20,344 bases of DNA, taken from the NCBI GenBank assembly GCA_900551555.1, contig URWC01000014.1:1-20344 (forward strand), written 5' to 3'. The stretch is from an uncultured Collinsella sp. (GTDB lineage: Bacteria > Actinomycetota > Coriobacteriia > Coriobacteriales > Coriobacteriaceae). Below are positions 13,245-20,344 of the stretch, one piece after another; within the stretch, counting starts at the first letter, position 1; each line of letters opens with the position of its first letter. The position numbers and the translations under genes are program-made. The notes beneath the pieces were generated by a model, which was not told the DNA's origin, searched no databases, and saw nothing but the letters and a program-made list of their open reading frames with translations.

Positions 13245-14594
13245 CTACTCCACAACATGACCGATAAGCTCGTAGCAGAAGCTATCGGTAAACTCGACGG
13301 ACAGAATATCGCCCACGGACGCCTCGCTGGCGTCCAGATGCACCGCGCCATCGGAATCGGGCGCCTGGAACCAGGCATGGCCGATCAGCTCGGCGCCATC
13401 CTCGGTCTCTTCGATACCGTCGACGATTACCTGGGCTCGCTCGCCCACATGGGCGGCGGTGGCGGCAAAACCGAGCGACTCGGCCAGGTCCATGGCCTCC
13501 TGGGCGCGCTCGAGCTTAACCTCCTCATCGACCTGGCCCTCCATCTTGGCGGCCAGGCTACCTTCCTCACGCGAGTAGGCAAAGACACTCGTGTAGTCAA
13601 AGCCGACGGTGTCCATAAAGTCGATAAGGTCGCGGAACTCGTCGTCGGTCTCGGTCGGGAAGCCGACCATGGCCGTGGAACGAATCACGATGCCGGGGAT
13701 GCGCTCGCGAAGGTCGCGGAACAGATCCTCGAGCTCCTGGCGTGAACCGGAGCGACGCATGGCCTTAAGAATGCGCGCGTCGCAGTGCTGCACGGGGATA
13801 TCGATATAGGGCAGCACCTCGGGCGTATCGCGAATCGTCTCGATGAGTTCGTCAGTCATGCCCTCGGGCTGCAGATAGAGCACGCGGACCCAGACGTTGT
13901 GCGGGCGTACGGCCTCGGCGACGGCACGCAGCAGCTGCGCCAGATTGCGCGGCGAGCCATCGGCGACGTCCTCGTCGGCAAAGTCGGTACCCCAGATGCC
14001 CGTGTCCTGGCCGATCAGCACGATCTCGCGCACACCGCCGGCAACCAGGTCGCGCACCTCGGAGATGATGCTCTCGGCATTGCGCGAATGATAGCGGCCG
14101 CGGATGTAGGGAATCATGCAGAAGCTGCAGAAGCGGTTGCAGCCATCGGAAATCTTGACGTAGGCGACAGCACCCTCGACGGTACGTTTGACCTGCGGGA
14201 TATAGGCTGCAATCTCACGCTCGACACCCAGCACGCCATCGATGACCGCCACGATGCCGTCTTCCTCGTCGGCCTTCACAAAGGCAGCGACCTCGGGCAG
14301 CTCGTCAGGCAGGTCATCGCCATAGCGCGACGGCACGCAGCCGCACATGACGATGGGGCAAGAACGAACGCCGTCCTGAACCTCATTGGCGAGCTCGAGC
14401 GTGGTCTCGATGCTCTCGGACGTTGCGGAGGCGAGGAACGAACATGTATTGACGATGGCGATATCGGCATCCTGCGGGTCGAATGCCTCCTCGTAGCCCG
14501 CGGCGGTCAAAAGAGAACGCATGCGGTCGGTGTCAACCTCGTTCTTAGCGCACCCGAGGGTGATGTAGAGCACGGAGCCCAACGGTGTATCCAT
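13245..14594 (-). CDS. rimO: Ribosomal protein S12 (aspartate-C3)-methylthiotransferase RimO
   Basis: A radical-SAM methylthiotransferase that modifies the conserved aspartate of ribosomal protein S12. The 449 residues contain cluster cysteines Cys15 (LGCAKNEVD), Cys51 (NTCSF) and Cys86 (CGCVPSR), the radical-SAM triad in CNRFCSFC (Cys152, Cys156, Cys159) followed by MIPYIRGRYHSR, and a C-terminal TRAM domain (about 380-445). LGCAKN, PYIRGRYHSR and IDIPVQHCDARILKAM are RimO signatures that separate it from the MiaB paralogue at 5219-6595. The nearest ribosome-binding site (AAAGGA) is about 12 bases from the ATG, so initiation may be weak. It is followed closely by pgsA. Confidence 0.96.
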   Translation of the reverse strand: MDTPLGSVLYITLGCAKNEVDTDRMRSLLTAAGYEEAFDPQDADIAIVNTCSFLASATSESIETTLELANEVQDGVRSCPIVMCGCVPSRYGDDLPDELPEVAAFVKADEEDGIVAVIDGVLGVEREIAAYIPQVKRTVEGAVAYVKISDGCNRFCSFCMIPYIRGRYHSRNAESIISEVRDLVAGGVREIVLIGQDTGIWGTDFADEDVADGSPRNLAQLLRAVAEAVRPHNVWVRVLYLQPEGMTDELIETIRDTPEVLPYIDIPVQHCDARILKAMRRSGSRQELEDLFRDLRERIPGIVIRSTAMVGFPTETDDEFRDLIDFMDTVGFDYTSVFAYSREEGSLAAKMEGQVDEEVKLERAQEAMDLAESLGFAATAAHVGERAQVIVDGIEETEDGAELIGHAWFQAPDSDGAVHLDASEASVGDILSVEFTDSFCYELIGHVVE

Positions 14595-14621
14595 GTTGGA
14601 GAGCGGTCCTTTCGATTGATA

Positions 14622-15119
14622 TTAGCGGTAGTTGGTGAACTGCAGCGGCTGGCCGTAGTCCTGGTCGCGCAGGAACTGGATCACGGTCTGCAACGCGTCC
14701 TTCGAAGCAGAGGAAACACGCAGTTTGTCGGCCTCGATGGTCACCTTGACCTTGAGCTTTTGGTCCTTGATGTCCTTGTTGATCTTCTTGGCGGTCGCCT
14801 GGTCGATACCCTCGACGATATGGCCGAGCACGCGCACGGTGCCGCCCGACGCCGCCTGCGGAGCATCCCACGAGACAGCCTTGAGGTCGATGCCGCGCTT
14901 GATGAGCTTGGAGCTCAACACGTCGATAATCTGTTTGGAGACAAAGTCGGCCGGGGCGTTGATCGTAAAGAGCTTGTCGCCCTTCGAAAGCTCGATCGTG
15001 GCGCCAGAATCCTTAAGGTCATAGCGCTGGGAAATCTCGCGCGTGGTCTGCTGGAAGGCGTTGTCGACCTCTTGCATGTTGACCTCGGACACGACGTCGA
15101 AGCTGGAATCTTTAGCCAT
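14622..15119 (-). CDS. YajQ family nucleotide-binding protein
   Basis: A 165-residue DUF520/YajQ protein made of two ferredoxin-like halves. It starts MAKDSSFDVVSEVNMQEVDNA and contains SQRYDLKDS, DADK-like and KVKVTIEADKLRVSS stretches, and ends with the family terminus DYGQPLQFTNYR. Members bind nucleotides or RNA; some in Xanthomonas bind cyclic di-GMP, and that property should not be assumed here. AAAGGA six or seven bases upstream supports the ATG. It lies between the RodZ-like gene and rimO in the same direction, with small gaps on both sides and no visible promoter, so it is likely part of the ftsK-to-cinA unit. Confidence 0.95.
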   Translation of the reverse strand: MAKDSSFDVVSEVNMQEVDNAFQQTTREISQRYDLKDSGATIELSKGDKLFTINAPADFVSKQIIDVLSSKLIKRGIDLKAVSWDAPQAASGGTVRVLGHIVEGIDQATAKKINKDIKDQKLKVKVTIEADKLRVSSASKDALQTVIQFLRDQDYGQPLQFTNYR

Positions 15120-15145
15120 GATGTTTCCTTTCGCGTACGAGCGGC

Positions 15146-16657
15146 TTAGTAGCTATCGTACGAATAGTCGGTAGAATCGGTGGGCGTCTGACCGTCAGTT
15201 GCGGTATCGGCGCCATCCGTGGACTGGGCATCGGTACCGTCGGTGGTATCGGTACCATCGGTGGTGTCGGTACCATCAGAACTTTCACCATTCTCGGAAT
15301 CAGTCGTCTCCTTCTTGGGAACGGTGATCGTCACACGCGCCACGCCCGAGGTCTTGGTATCGTAACGAACCTTTTCACCGTTCTTGGTAACGGTGACATC
15401 GGAAGGCTTGGACGTGGTGATCTCGATCGAGGACTCGGGCGTGTACTCCTGCTCAAAGGGGCCAGTCGCCTGGGCGCCATAGACCGACTTGCCGTCGACC
15501 TTGACCTCAATCCACGCGGTCTTTCCCTTGGCAACGGAGACCTTGACCTTCGTTACCTCGTTCTCTTCCTTTTTAGCCGTCGTCTTGGTGGCGTCCGAAT
15601 CGGTCGACTCATCCGTCGCCTCATCGGTGTCTTCGTCCTCGTCAACCGTTTCGGTCTTCTTAGAAGACTTCTTGGTCGTCGTCTTGGTAGCAGCGGGCGT
15701 CTCGGGCGTGGTCTCGGGCGTCGAAGATGCGCAGCCACGCAGAAGCACCACGATGAGCACAATCAACAGCAGCGCAACGGCACCGATGCCGGCGTAGATG
15801 ATACGCGGATCGAGCCCGTTGTTTTGAGGAGTACGTGACCCGCCGCGTCCACGACCGGAACTGCTGCGGCCGCCTCCCTGAGGCATACGACCGCGATTGC
15901 TATCGGGACGGCCGCGATAGCCGCCCTGGTCCTGAAGGCTGCGTTGACCCGAGCGGGGCGCAAGCTCACCGCGGCATTGATAGCCACGCTGGCCCGAACG
16001 CGGAGCCGAAGAGCGCTGGCCATACGGCTGTGATTGAGAGCGAAGACGCGGCGTCACCTGCGTGGTATCGGCATCCGCATAGCCACCGCGAGAGCGTCCC
16101 GTAGAGGCACCACGGTAACCGCGATCGGAATAGCCGCCGTCGCCGTAGCCGGCACGAGGGTCACGCGCCACGCCTCGGGCAGCGGGAAGTGCACGGTCCT
16201 CGGGCATCGGCGTACTGCGGAACCGGTCACGCTGTGAGCGAATCTCCTCGCCCGAACCCGTCTCGGTAATATAACCGGCCTGCTGAGGACGCTGTCCATA
16301 GCGGGTCGAACGACCGCCCTGAACCATCAGGAAGCGCCCGTTATCGACCGAGGAACGCGAATTGACGTAGCCGGCGGCGTCCTGAAAACGACCGCCCTGC
16401 TGGGACGTCTCGCGTTCGTATGCCATCAGGTCGTCAAAGTAGGCATTGACGACCTCGCGCGGATTGAGGCCCAAAAAGCGAGCATAGCTCGAAATCATGC
16501 CCTGCGCATAGCCGCGCGGCGGCATCGAGGCAAAGTTACCGGTCTCGAAAAACTCGATGATCTGCGGCCTGATTTTGATGGTGTTGGCGACCTGCTGAAT
16601 GGAAAGGCCCATTCGGCGACGCTGCTCGAGCAGCATGTCACCAAAGCGTGCAGCCAT
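15146..16657 (-). CDS. RodZ-like helix-turn-helix membrane protein with Arg/Gly-rich linker
   Basis: A 503-residue protein with the RodZ/YmfM plan: a cytosolic XRE-type HTH_25 domain (about 4-75, LLEQRRRMGLSIQQVANTIKIRPQIIE), one transmembrane segment (286-307) and an extracytoplasmic domain resembling DUF4115 (about 367-447). RodZ links MreB to envelope growth. Unusual here is a disordered linker (about 110-282) rich in Arg, Gly, Ser, Gln and Tyr, including two APRSGQR copies and GRGRGG. Beyond the membrane there is a Thr/Lys/Glu/Asp stretch and a C-terminal tail of Asp-Gly-Thr-Asp-Thr-Thr repeats. The start overlaps the ftsK stop (TGATG), with GGAGGA inside the last ftsK codons. YmfM occupies a similar place before pgsA in Bacillus. 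Confidence 0.88.
   Translation of the reverse strand: MAARFGDMLLEQRRRMGLSIQQVANTIKIRPQIIEFFETGNFASMPPRGYAQGMISSYARFLGLNPREVVNAYFDDLMAYERETSQQGGRFQDAAGYVNSRSSVDNGRFLMVQGGRSTRYGQRPQQAGYITETGSGEEIRSQRDRFRSTPMPEDRALPAARGVARDPRAGYGDGGYSDRGYRGASTGRSRGGYADADTTQVTPRLRSQSQPYGQRSSAPRSGQRGYQCRGELAPRSGQRSLQDQGGYRGRPDSNRGRMPQGGGRSSSGRGRGGSRTPQNNGLDPRIIYAGIGAVALLLIVLIVVLLRGCASSTPETTPETPAATKTTTKKSSKKTETVDEDEDTDEATDESTDSDATKTTAKKEENEVTKVKVSVAKGKTAWIEVKVDGKSVYGAQATGPFEQEYTPESSIEITTSKPSDVTVTKNGEKVRYDTKTSGVARVTITVPKKETTDSENGESSDGTDTTDGTDTTDGTDAQSTDGADTATDGQTPTDSTDYSYDSY
15231..15284. repeat. 18-bp tandem repeat in the RodZ-like gene
   Basis: Two nearly identical 18-bp units (15231-15248, 15249-15266) starting TCGGTACC and a partial third (15267-15284) encode Asp-Gly-Thr-Asp-Thr-Thr in the protein's C-terminal tail. 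The unit length is a multiple of three, so copy-number change would keep the frame. Confidence 0.7.
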
Positions 16658-19437
16658 CAGAATCCTCCAAACTCACGATCTTCACGTGCCATCTCGGCGT
16701 CGACAGATTCCAGCGCGGCAAGCCCCTCCTCGTCCAACAGGACCTCGCGCGGCTTGGAACCGTCGGGCGGGCCGACGACACCCTTTTCTTCCAGCATGTC
16801 CATAATACGCCCGGCACGCGCATAGCCAACCTTCAGACGACGTTGCAGGCCAGATGTGGAGCCAAGCTGCGATTCCACCACAATATGGGCGGCTTCCCAA
16901 ATGAGCGGATCATCGTCTTGCGGCTCGGCTACTCCGGTGCGGACAATACCGCCGCCACCCGCCATGGACATGGAAGCGGGCGCCACGGCAGACAGAATCT
17001 CCTCGTGGTAGTCGGGCTCGCTCTGCGACTTGACGAACTCGACAATCTCGTTGATCTCATCATCCGAAACAAAGCATCCCTGAATACGGCGAGGCTTGCC
17101 CCAGTCGACCTTGGAGAACAGCATGTCGCCCAAACCGGTAAGCTTTTCGGCACCCATCTGGTCGATGATGACGCGCGAGTCGATACCCGTGGCGACGTTA
17201 AAGGCGATGCGGTTGGTGATGTTGGCCTTGATAAGGCCCGTCACCACGTTGGAGCTGGGGCGCTGCGTGGCCACGATAAGATGAATACCGGCGGCACGGC
17301 CCAGCTGGGCGATACGCACAATCGACGCCTCGACGTCCTTGCCGGCAACCATCATCAGGTCCGAAAGCTCGTCAATAATGATGACCAGGTAGGGCATCTT
17401 TTGCGGCGGGTTGTCGTAATGCTCAAACTCGCCGGCGGCCTGCTTTTCGTTGTAGGTCGAGATCTTACGCACGTTAAGGCGCTCGAAGACCTTCAGGCGA
17501 CGCTCCATCTCGGACACGGCCCATTGCAGAGCGCTCGCGGCCTGCTTGGGTTCGGTAACGACCGGTACATAAAGATGCGGCAGGCCGTTATAGCCCGCAA
17601 GCTCGACGCGCTTGGGGTCGACCATGATCAAGCGAACGTCCTCGGGAAGCGCGCGCATGAGCAGGGTCGTGATGATGGAGTTGATCATCACCGACTTACC
17701 GGAACCAGTGGTACCGGCGATCAGCAGGTGGGGCATCTTGGCAAGGTCGGCGACGACCGGCGTGCCCTCGGCATCGCGCCCGATTGCGAGCTCGAGCGGA
17801 CCGCCCTTCACATAGGGCAGCACGTCGCCCAGGTTGACGTTCTGGCGCTTGCGATTGGGGATCTCGATGCCCACGAGCGAGGTGCCGGGGATCGGGGCAA
17901 AGATACGCACCGACTGGGCAGCGAGCGAAAGCGCGATATCGTCCTCGAGGCTCGAGATCTTGCTCACGCGCTCGCCCTCGCCAGGTTGCAGCTTAAAGGT
18001 CGTCACCGTGGGGCCGGCGATCCAGCCGACCACGCGGGCACTGCGGCCAAACTCAAGCAACGTGGACTGAAGCGACTCGGCAGTCTGTTCCAGCTCCTTG
18101 TCAGAAGACGCGGAGGACGCCGACTGCGGGTTGGCATGCAGGATTTCGAGTGGCGGAAGCTTAAGGCCATCCTCTTCTTCGCCCTCGTTATCTGCGGCGC
18201 CGCCGTCCGCTCCCCCATCCCTAGCCGCAGCCGATCCGACAGCACTCGAGGCAGGCGCATCGGCAACCTTGGGATGCTTCAAGAAGTCGGGAATCTGAGG
18301 TGCTGCCGAGACAGGATTCACGGCAAACGGCGGCTCGGACTCGTCAATCTTATCGGGGTCGTCTTCCATCGAAAGCTGGCCGGTTACCTGTTCGCGCTTG
18401 GCATGGCGACTCGGCAGCAAAGTTGTCTTTGCGGTCTCAATCGGCGCCTCGTCGTCCTCGTCATCGCCCTCAGTGAGCTCAATCTCGCTATCGGACCAAG
18501 ACGGGTCGGGCTCACTCGTATTGAGCTTAGGCGCAGCCTTGCCCTTCTTGGCATGGCGGCGCGGCAGCAGCGTCGTCTTAGCGCGCTCGGCCTCCACGGC
18601 ATCGGATACGTCGACAAACGGGTCCTCGTCCTCGTCGTCATTGTCCAAAACCGGGTCCACATCGTTGCCCATGACCGTGGTCACTGCAGCATCGGAGCCC
18701 TTTTGACGAAGAATGCTCAGGTGCGGACGGGCAACGCCGGGCACCGACAGGGCTTCGTCGTCACCCCACGGACTCGCGTTAACATCGGCACGACGGCGCT
18801 CGGCAAAATCGGCCGCACGGTCGCGAGCAGAGCGCAGCACGCCGCCAACCGAAAAGCCGATGATGACCAAGCCCACGACGACAAGGCCCAACAGGACTAC
18901 CATCGCGATAGGCTTACCCAGGGCATTCTGCAGCGCACTCGCAATAAACGCACCGATGTAGCCACCCGAGGCGGACAAATTTTGCGGCGTGAACATAAGG
19001 TCACACGAGACACTCGTACCCGGCACCATCAGCGAAAGAATGGAAACGACGGCGATAAAGACCACGGCGCCGCCCGCAACAGAGCGCACGTTGAGCGGCG
19101 AGTCCTCGCCTAAAAAGAGTGTGGCGGCAAACAGCAAAATGACGATCGGCAGCACGTAGGCGCCCAGACCAAAGCCCAGGTGGTAGAAACCAGCAACCGC
19201 AGCCGTCACGGGTGCGGTCGCCGGCGAAATCACGGCAATGAAGGACGCAATCGCCAAAACGGCGATGACCACGCCGGCGATATCGCGGTTGGCCGAGGGC
19301 TCGACCAAGGGCTCAAAATCGTCGAAGTCGGCCTCGTGGCCCTTATTGGCACGCAGATGGGAACCGGCACCCTTAGCAGATGCCGGTTGGTTATTGGCCT
19401 TATTGCCTTTGGCGTTTTGTGCAGATCCGCGCGCCAA
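16657..19437 (-). CDS. ftsK: DNA translocase FtsK/SpoIIIE
   Basis: A septal DNA pump that clears chromosome ends during division. The 926-residue protein has four or so N-terminal transmembrane segments (about 52-70, 88-110, 119-140, 177-197), a long acidic linker (about 200-440), the alpha/beta motor with Walker A GTTGSGKS (575-582) and Walker B LVIIIDELSD (684-693), and a C-terminal winged-helix gamma domain (about 845-915, RRLKVGYARAGRIMDML) for reading orienting DNA motifs. The start is TTG at 19437, two bases from the preceding stop codon, with GGAGG six to seven bases upstream and no in-frame ATG nearby. The linker contains two copies of AKTTLLPxRHAK. An rnj-ftsK neighbourhood is typical of actinobacteria. 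Confidence 0.96.
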   Translation of the reverse strand: MARGSAQNAKGNKANNQPASAKGAGSHLRANKGHEADFDDFEPLVEPSANRDIAGVVIAVLAIASFIAVISPATAPVTAAVAGFYHLGFGLGAYVLPIVILLFAATLFLGEDSPLNVRSVAGGAVVFIAVVSILSLMVPGTSVSCDLMFTPQNLSASGGYIGAFIASALQNALGKPIAMVVLLGLVVVGLVIIGFSVGGVLRSARDRAADFAERRRADVNASPWGDDEALSVPGVARPHLSILRQKGSDAAVTTVMGNDVDPVLDNDDEDEDPFVDVSDAVEAERAKTTLLPRRHAKKGKAAPKLNTSEPDPSWSDSEIELTEGDDEDDEAPIETAKTTLLPSRHAKREQVTGQLSMEDDPDKIDESEPPFAVNPVSAAPQIPDFLKHPKVADAPASSAVGSAAARDGGADGGAADNEGEEEDGLKLPPLEILHANPQSASSASSDKELEQTAESLQSTLLEFGRSARVVGWIAGPTVTTFKLQPGEGERVSKISSLEDDIALSLAAQSVRIFAPIPGTSLVGIEIPNRKRQNVNLGDVLPYVKGGPLELAIGRDAEGTPVVADLAKMPHLLIAGTTGSGKSVMINSIITTLLMRALPEDVRLIMVDPKRVELAGYNGLPHLYVPVVTEPKQAASALQWAVSEMERRLKVFERLNVRKISTYNEKQAAGEFEHYDNPPQKMPYLVIIIDELSDLMMVAGKDVEASIVRIAQLGRAAGIHLIVATQRPSSNVVTGLIKANITNRIAFNVATGIDSRVIIDQMGAEKLTGLGDMLFSKVDWGKPRRIQGCFVSDDEINEIVEFVKSQSEPDYHEEILSAVAPASMSMAGGGGIVRTGVAEPQDDDPLIWEAAHIVVESQLGSTSGLQRRLKVGYARAGRIMDMLEEKGVVGPPDGSKPREVLLDEEGLAALESVDAEMAREDREFGGF

Positions 19438-19438
19438 A

Positions 19439-20344
19439 CTAAACCTCCATGACGACCGGGATGATCATCGGACGGGTGCGCGTACGGCTCCAAATAAAGT
19501 TGGAGAGCGAATCGCGCACGGCCTTGCGAATGGCATCGGAGCCGCTGCTCGTAAAGCTAAACTTGCCCTTCTCGATCGTCTTCATAATGGATGCGGAGGC
19601 ATCCTCGGAGAACTGGTCGTCAATGGCAAACGAGACACCGCGGCCCGAGAACTCGATGGCCTCGATCTTCTTGTGCTTGAGCGAGACGATGGCAACGGCC
19701 GTGACCATACCGTCGTTGGCGAGCTTTTGGCGATCGCGCAAGACAATGGGGTCGGTATCGCCGATACGCAGGCCGTCGACGTAGACGACGCCGGACTCGA
19801 CGGGTGTACCGCGCTTGACGATACCACCGCGCATCTCGAGCGTGTCGCCGTTATCGAGGATAAAGATATGATCGTCCTTGATGCCCATCTTGCGGGCGAG
19901 CTGGGCATGAGCGCGCAGATGCACGGCCTCACCGTGAACCGGCATAAAGTACGTGGGTTTGGCCATGGCCATCAGGAGCTTGAGCTCCTCCTGGCTACCG
20001 TGACCGGAGACGTGGACGAGAGCGCGGTTCTTATCCCACACGTCGCAGCCGAGCTTGGCCAGGCTGTTGACGACCTGCTGGACGGCCTTCTCGTTGCCGG
20101 GAACGGGAGTTGCTGAGAGGATGACGGTATCGCCCTCGTGGATCTCGATGCTCTCCACGGTGCCGCTCATACGGGCAGTGATGGCAGTCTCCATCTTCAT
20201 GGCCTCAATGGTCAGCAGGGTCTGGTTCTTCTCCACGGTGTCGCCCACTTTGACGTTGATCTTGCTGACAGCGCCGGGGATGGAGGCACCCACCTGGCTC
20301 TTGTCCTCCGGGTCCGCCATGGGGACCTTGACAATGTTCTTCTG
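19439..20344 (-). CDS. Biotin-carrier domain joined to C-terminal part of RNase J (partial; possible chimera)
   Basis: The frame is open at the right edge (301 visible codons). Counting from the methionine at 20320, residues 1-66 match the C-terminal biotinyl domain of pyruvate carboxylase-type enzymes, with GASIPGAV and the biotin-accepting Lys42 in EAMKMET. From about residue 58 the sequence is RNase J: GDTVILSATPVPGNEKAV, SGHGSQEEL (about 105-113), FMPVHGE (125-131) and the C-terminal domain to RPMIIPVVMEV. The HxHxDH metal motif and most of the beta-lactamase and beta-CASP domains are missing, so the product could not be a nuclease. RNase J belongs here (rnj-ftsK order); the biotinyl part does not. 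A recent fusion, rearrangement or assembly misjoin at a contig end are possible, the last most likely. Confidence 0.85.
   Translation of the reverse strand, partial: QKNIVKVPMADPEDKSQVGASIPGAVSKINVKVGDTVEKNQTLLTIEAMKMETAITARMSGTVESIEIHEGDTVILSATPVPGNEKAVQQVVNSLAKLGCDVWDKNRALVHVSGHGSQEELKLLMAMAKPTYFMPVHGEAVHLRAHAQLARKMGIKDDHIFILDNGDTLEMRGGIVKRGTPVESGVVYVDGLRIGDTDPIVLRDRQKLANDGMVTAVAIVSLKHKKIEAIEFSGRGVSFAIDDQFSEDASASIMKTIEKGKFSFTSSGSDAIRKAVRDSLSNFIWSRTRTRPMIIPVVMEV
20123..20149 (-). other. Junction of the biotinyl and RNase J sequences
   Basis: These bases encode IEIHEGDTV. That run fits both parents: the penultimate strand of a biotinyl domain and the strand before ILSATP in RNase J. Shared sequence of about 20-27 bp would be enough for recombination or for a short-k-mer assembly joint. 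Only some 200 bases of the foreign sequence remain before the window ends. Confidence 0.6.

Noticed and set aside
13785..15149. A 454-codon open frame on the plus strand opposite rimO and yajQ
   Set aside because: It is antisense to two well-recognised genes, with no family signature and no ribosome-binding site of note.
15146..16657. The RodZ-like protein as a lipoprotein because of LLRGCASS after the membrane segment
   Set aside because: The cysteine follows an internal transmembrane helix at residue 309, not an N-terminal signal peptide, so signal peptidase II processing is not expected.
16648..19113. An 821-codon open frame on the plus strand opposite ftsK
   Set aside because: The product is low complexity (rich in R, G, D, H, L), has no recognisable domain, and lies opposite a fully recognisable FtsK. 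High G+C codon use on the coding strand keeps stops out of this antisense frame.
1..20344. Search for tRNA, rRNA, CRISPR arrays, insertion sequences, phage genes or defence systems
   Set aside because: None was recognised by reading both strands. Nearly all DNA is accounted for by conserved housekeeping genes.

Overview
The window (about 60% G+C by eye) carries housekeeping genes in an order typical of a Gram-positive actinobacterium. The gene set and order, together with Clostridia/Bacilli-like members (RNase Y, SpoVS) among actinobacterial ones, suggest a gut member of the Coriobacteriia, most likely Collinsella or a close relative. This assignment comes from gene content and protein style, not from a database search. 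The order rnj - ftsK - rodZ-like - yajQ - rimO - pgsA - cinA - recA - recX - rny - ATPase - spoVS - miaB - miaA - hflX, facing lexA, with a LysM gene and nrdR divergent from lexA, combines the Mycobacterium order (recA-recX-miaB-miaA-hflX-lexA-LysM-nrdR) with the Bacillus order (cinA-recA-rny-x-spoVS-miaB).

Layout. Positions 1-1500, minus strand: a LysM membrane protein resembling YneA/Rv2719c, then nrdR and dut. Positions 1566-1635: a divergent control region with three LexA boxes exactly 28 bp apart. Positions 1659-3007, plus strand: lexA and a translationally coupled DUF1624 membrane protein, converging with hflX with a 16-bp overlap. Positions 2992-9686, minus strand: rny, a GHKL ATPase, spoVS, miaB, miaA and hflX, behind a clear promoter at 9853-9881. 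The rny reading frame is broken by one extra base. Positions 9944-11796, minus strand: recA and recX behind a promoter whose spacer is a perfect LexA box. Positions 12054-20344, minus strand: a tightly packed run from a damaged rnj through ftsK, a RodZ-like protein, yajQ, rimO and pgsA to cinA, ended by a hairpin at 12023-12046.

Functions. Two SOS promoters (lexA/LysM and recA) are visible. They link DNA-damage sensing to division arrest and, by operon position, to ribonucleotide reductase control (NrdR) and dUTP removal (Dut). The remaining genes serve tRNA and ribosome modification (MiaA, MiaB, RimO), RNA decay (RNase Y, RNase J), chromosome segregation and cell shape (FtsK, RodZ-like) and phospholipid synthesis (PgsA).

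Most notable points: (1) the right-edge frame joins a biotin-carrier domain to the back third of RNase J, either a novel fusion or, more likely, an assembly chimera at a contig end; (2) a perfect 12-bp inverted repeat encloses the nrdR ribosome-binding site and start codon; (3) three LexA boxes stand at exact 28-bp spacing; (4) a CCAAA motif recurs about every 11 bp upstream of the recA promoter; (5) an unassigned MutL/Hsp90-type ATPase occupies the ymdB position between rny and spoVS; (6) rny carries a frameshift. The left edge lies in an inverted repeat and the right edge in the chimeric gene, so the window may be a whole contig.
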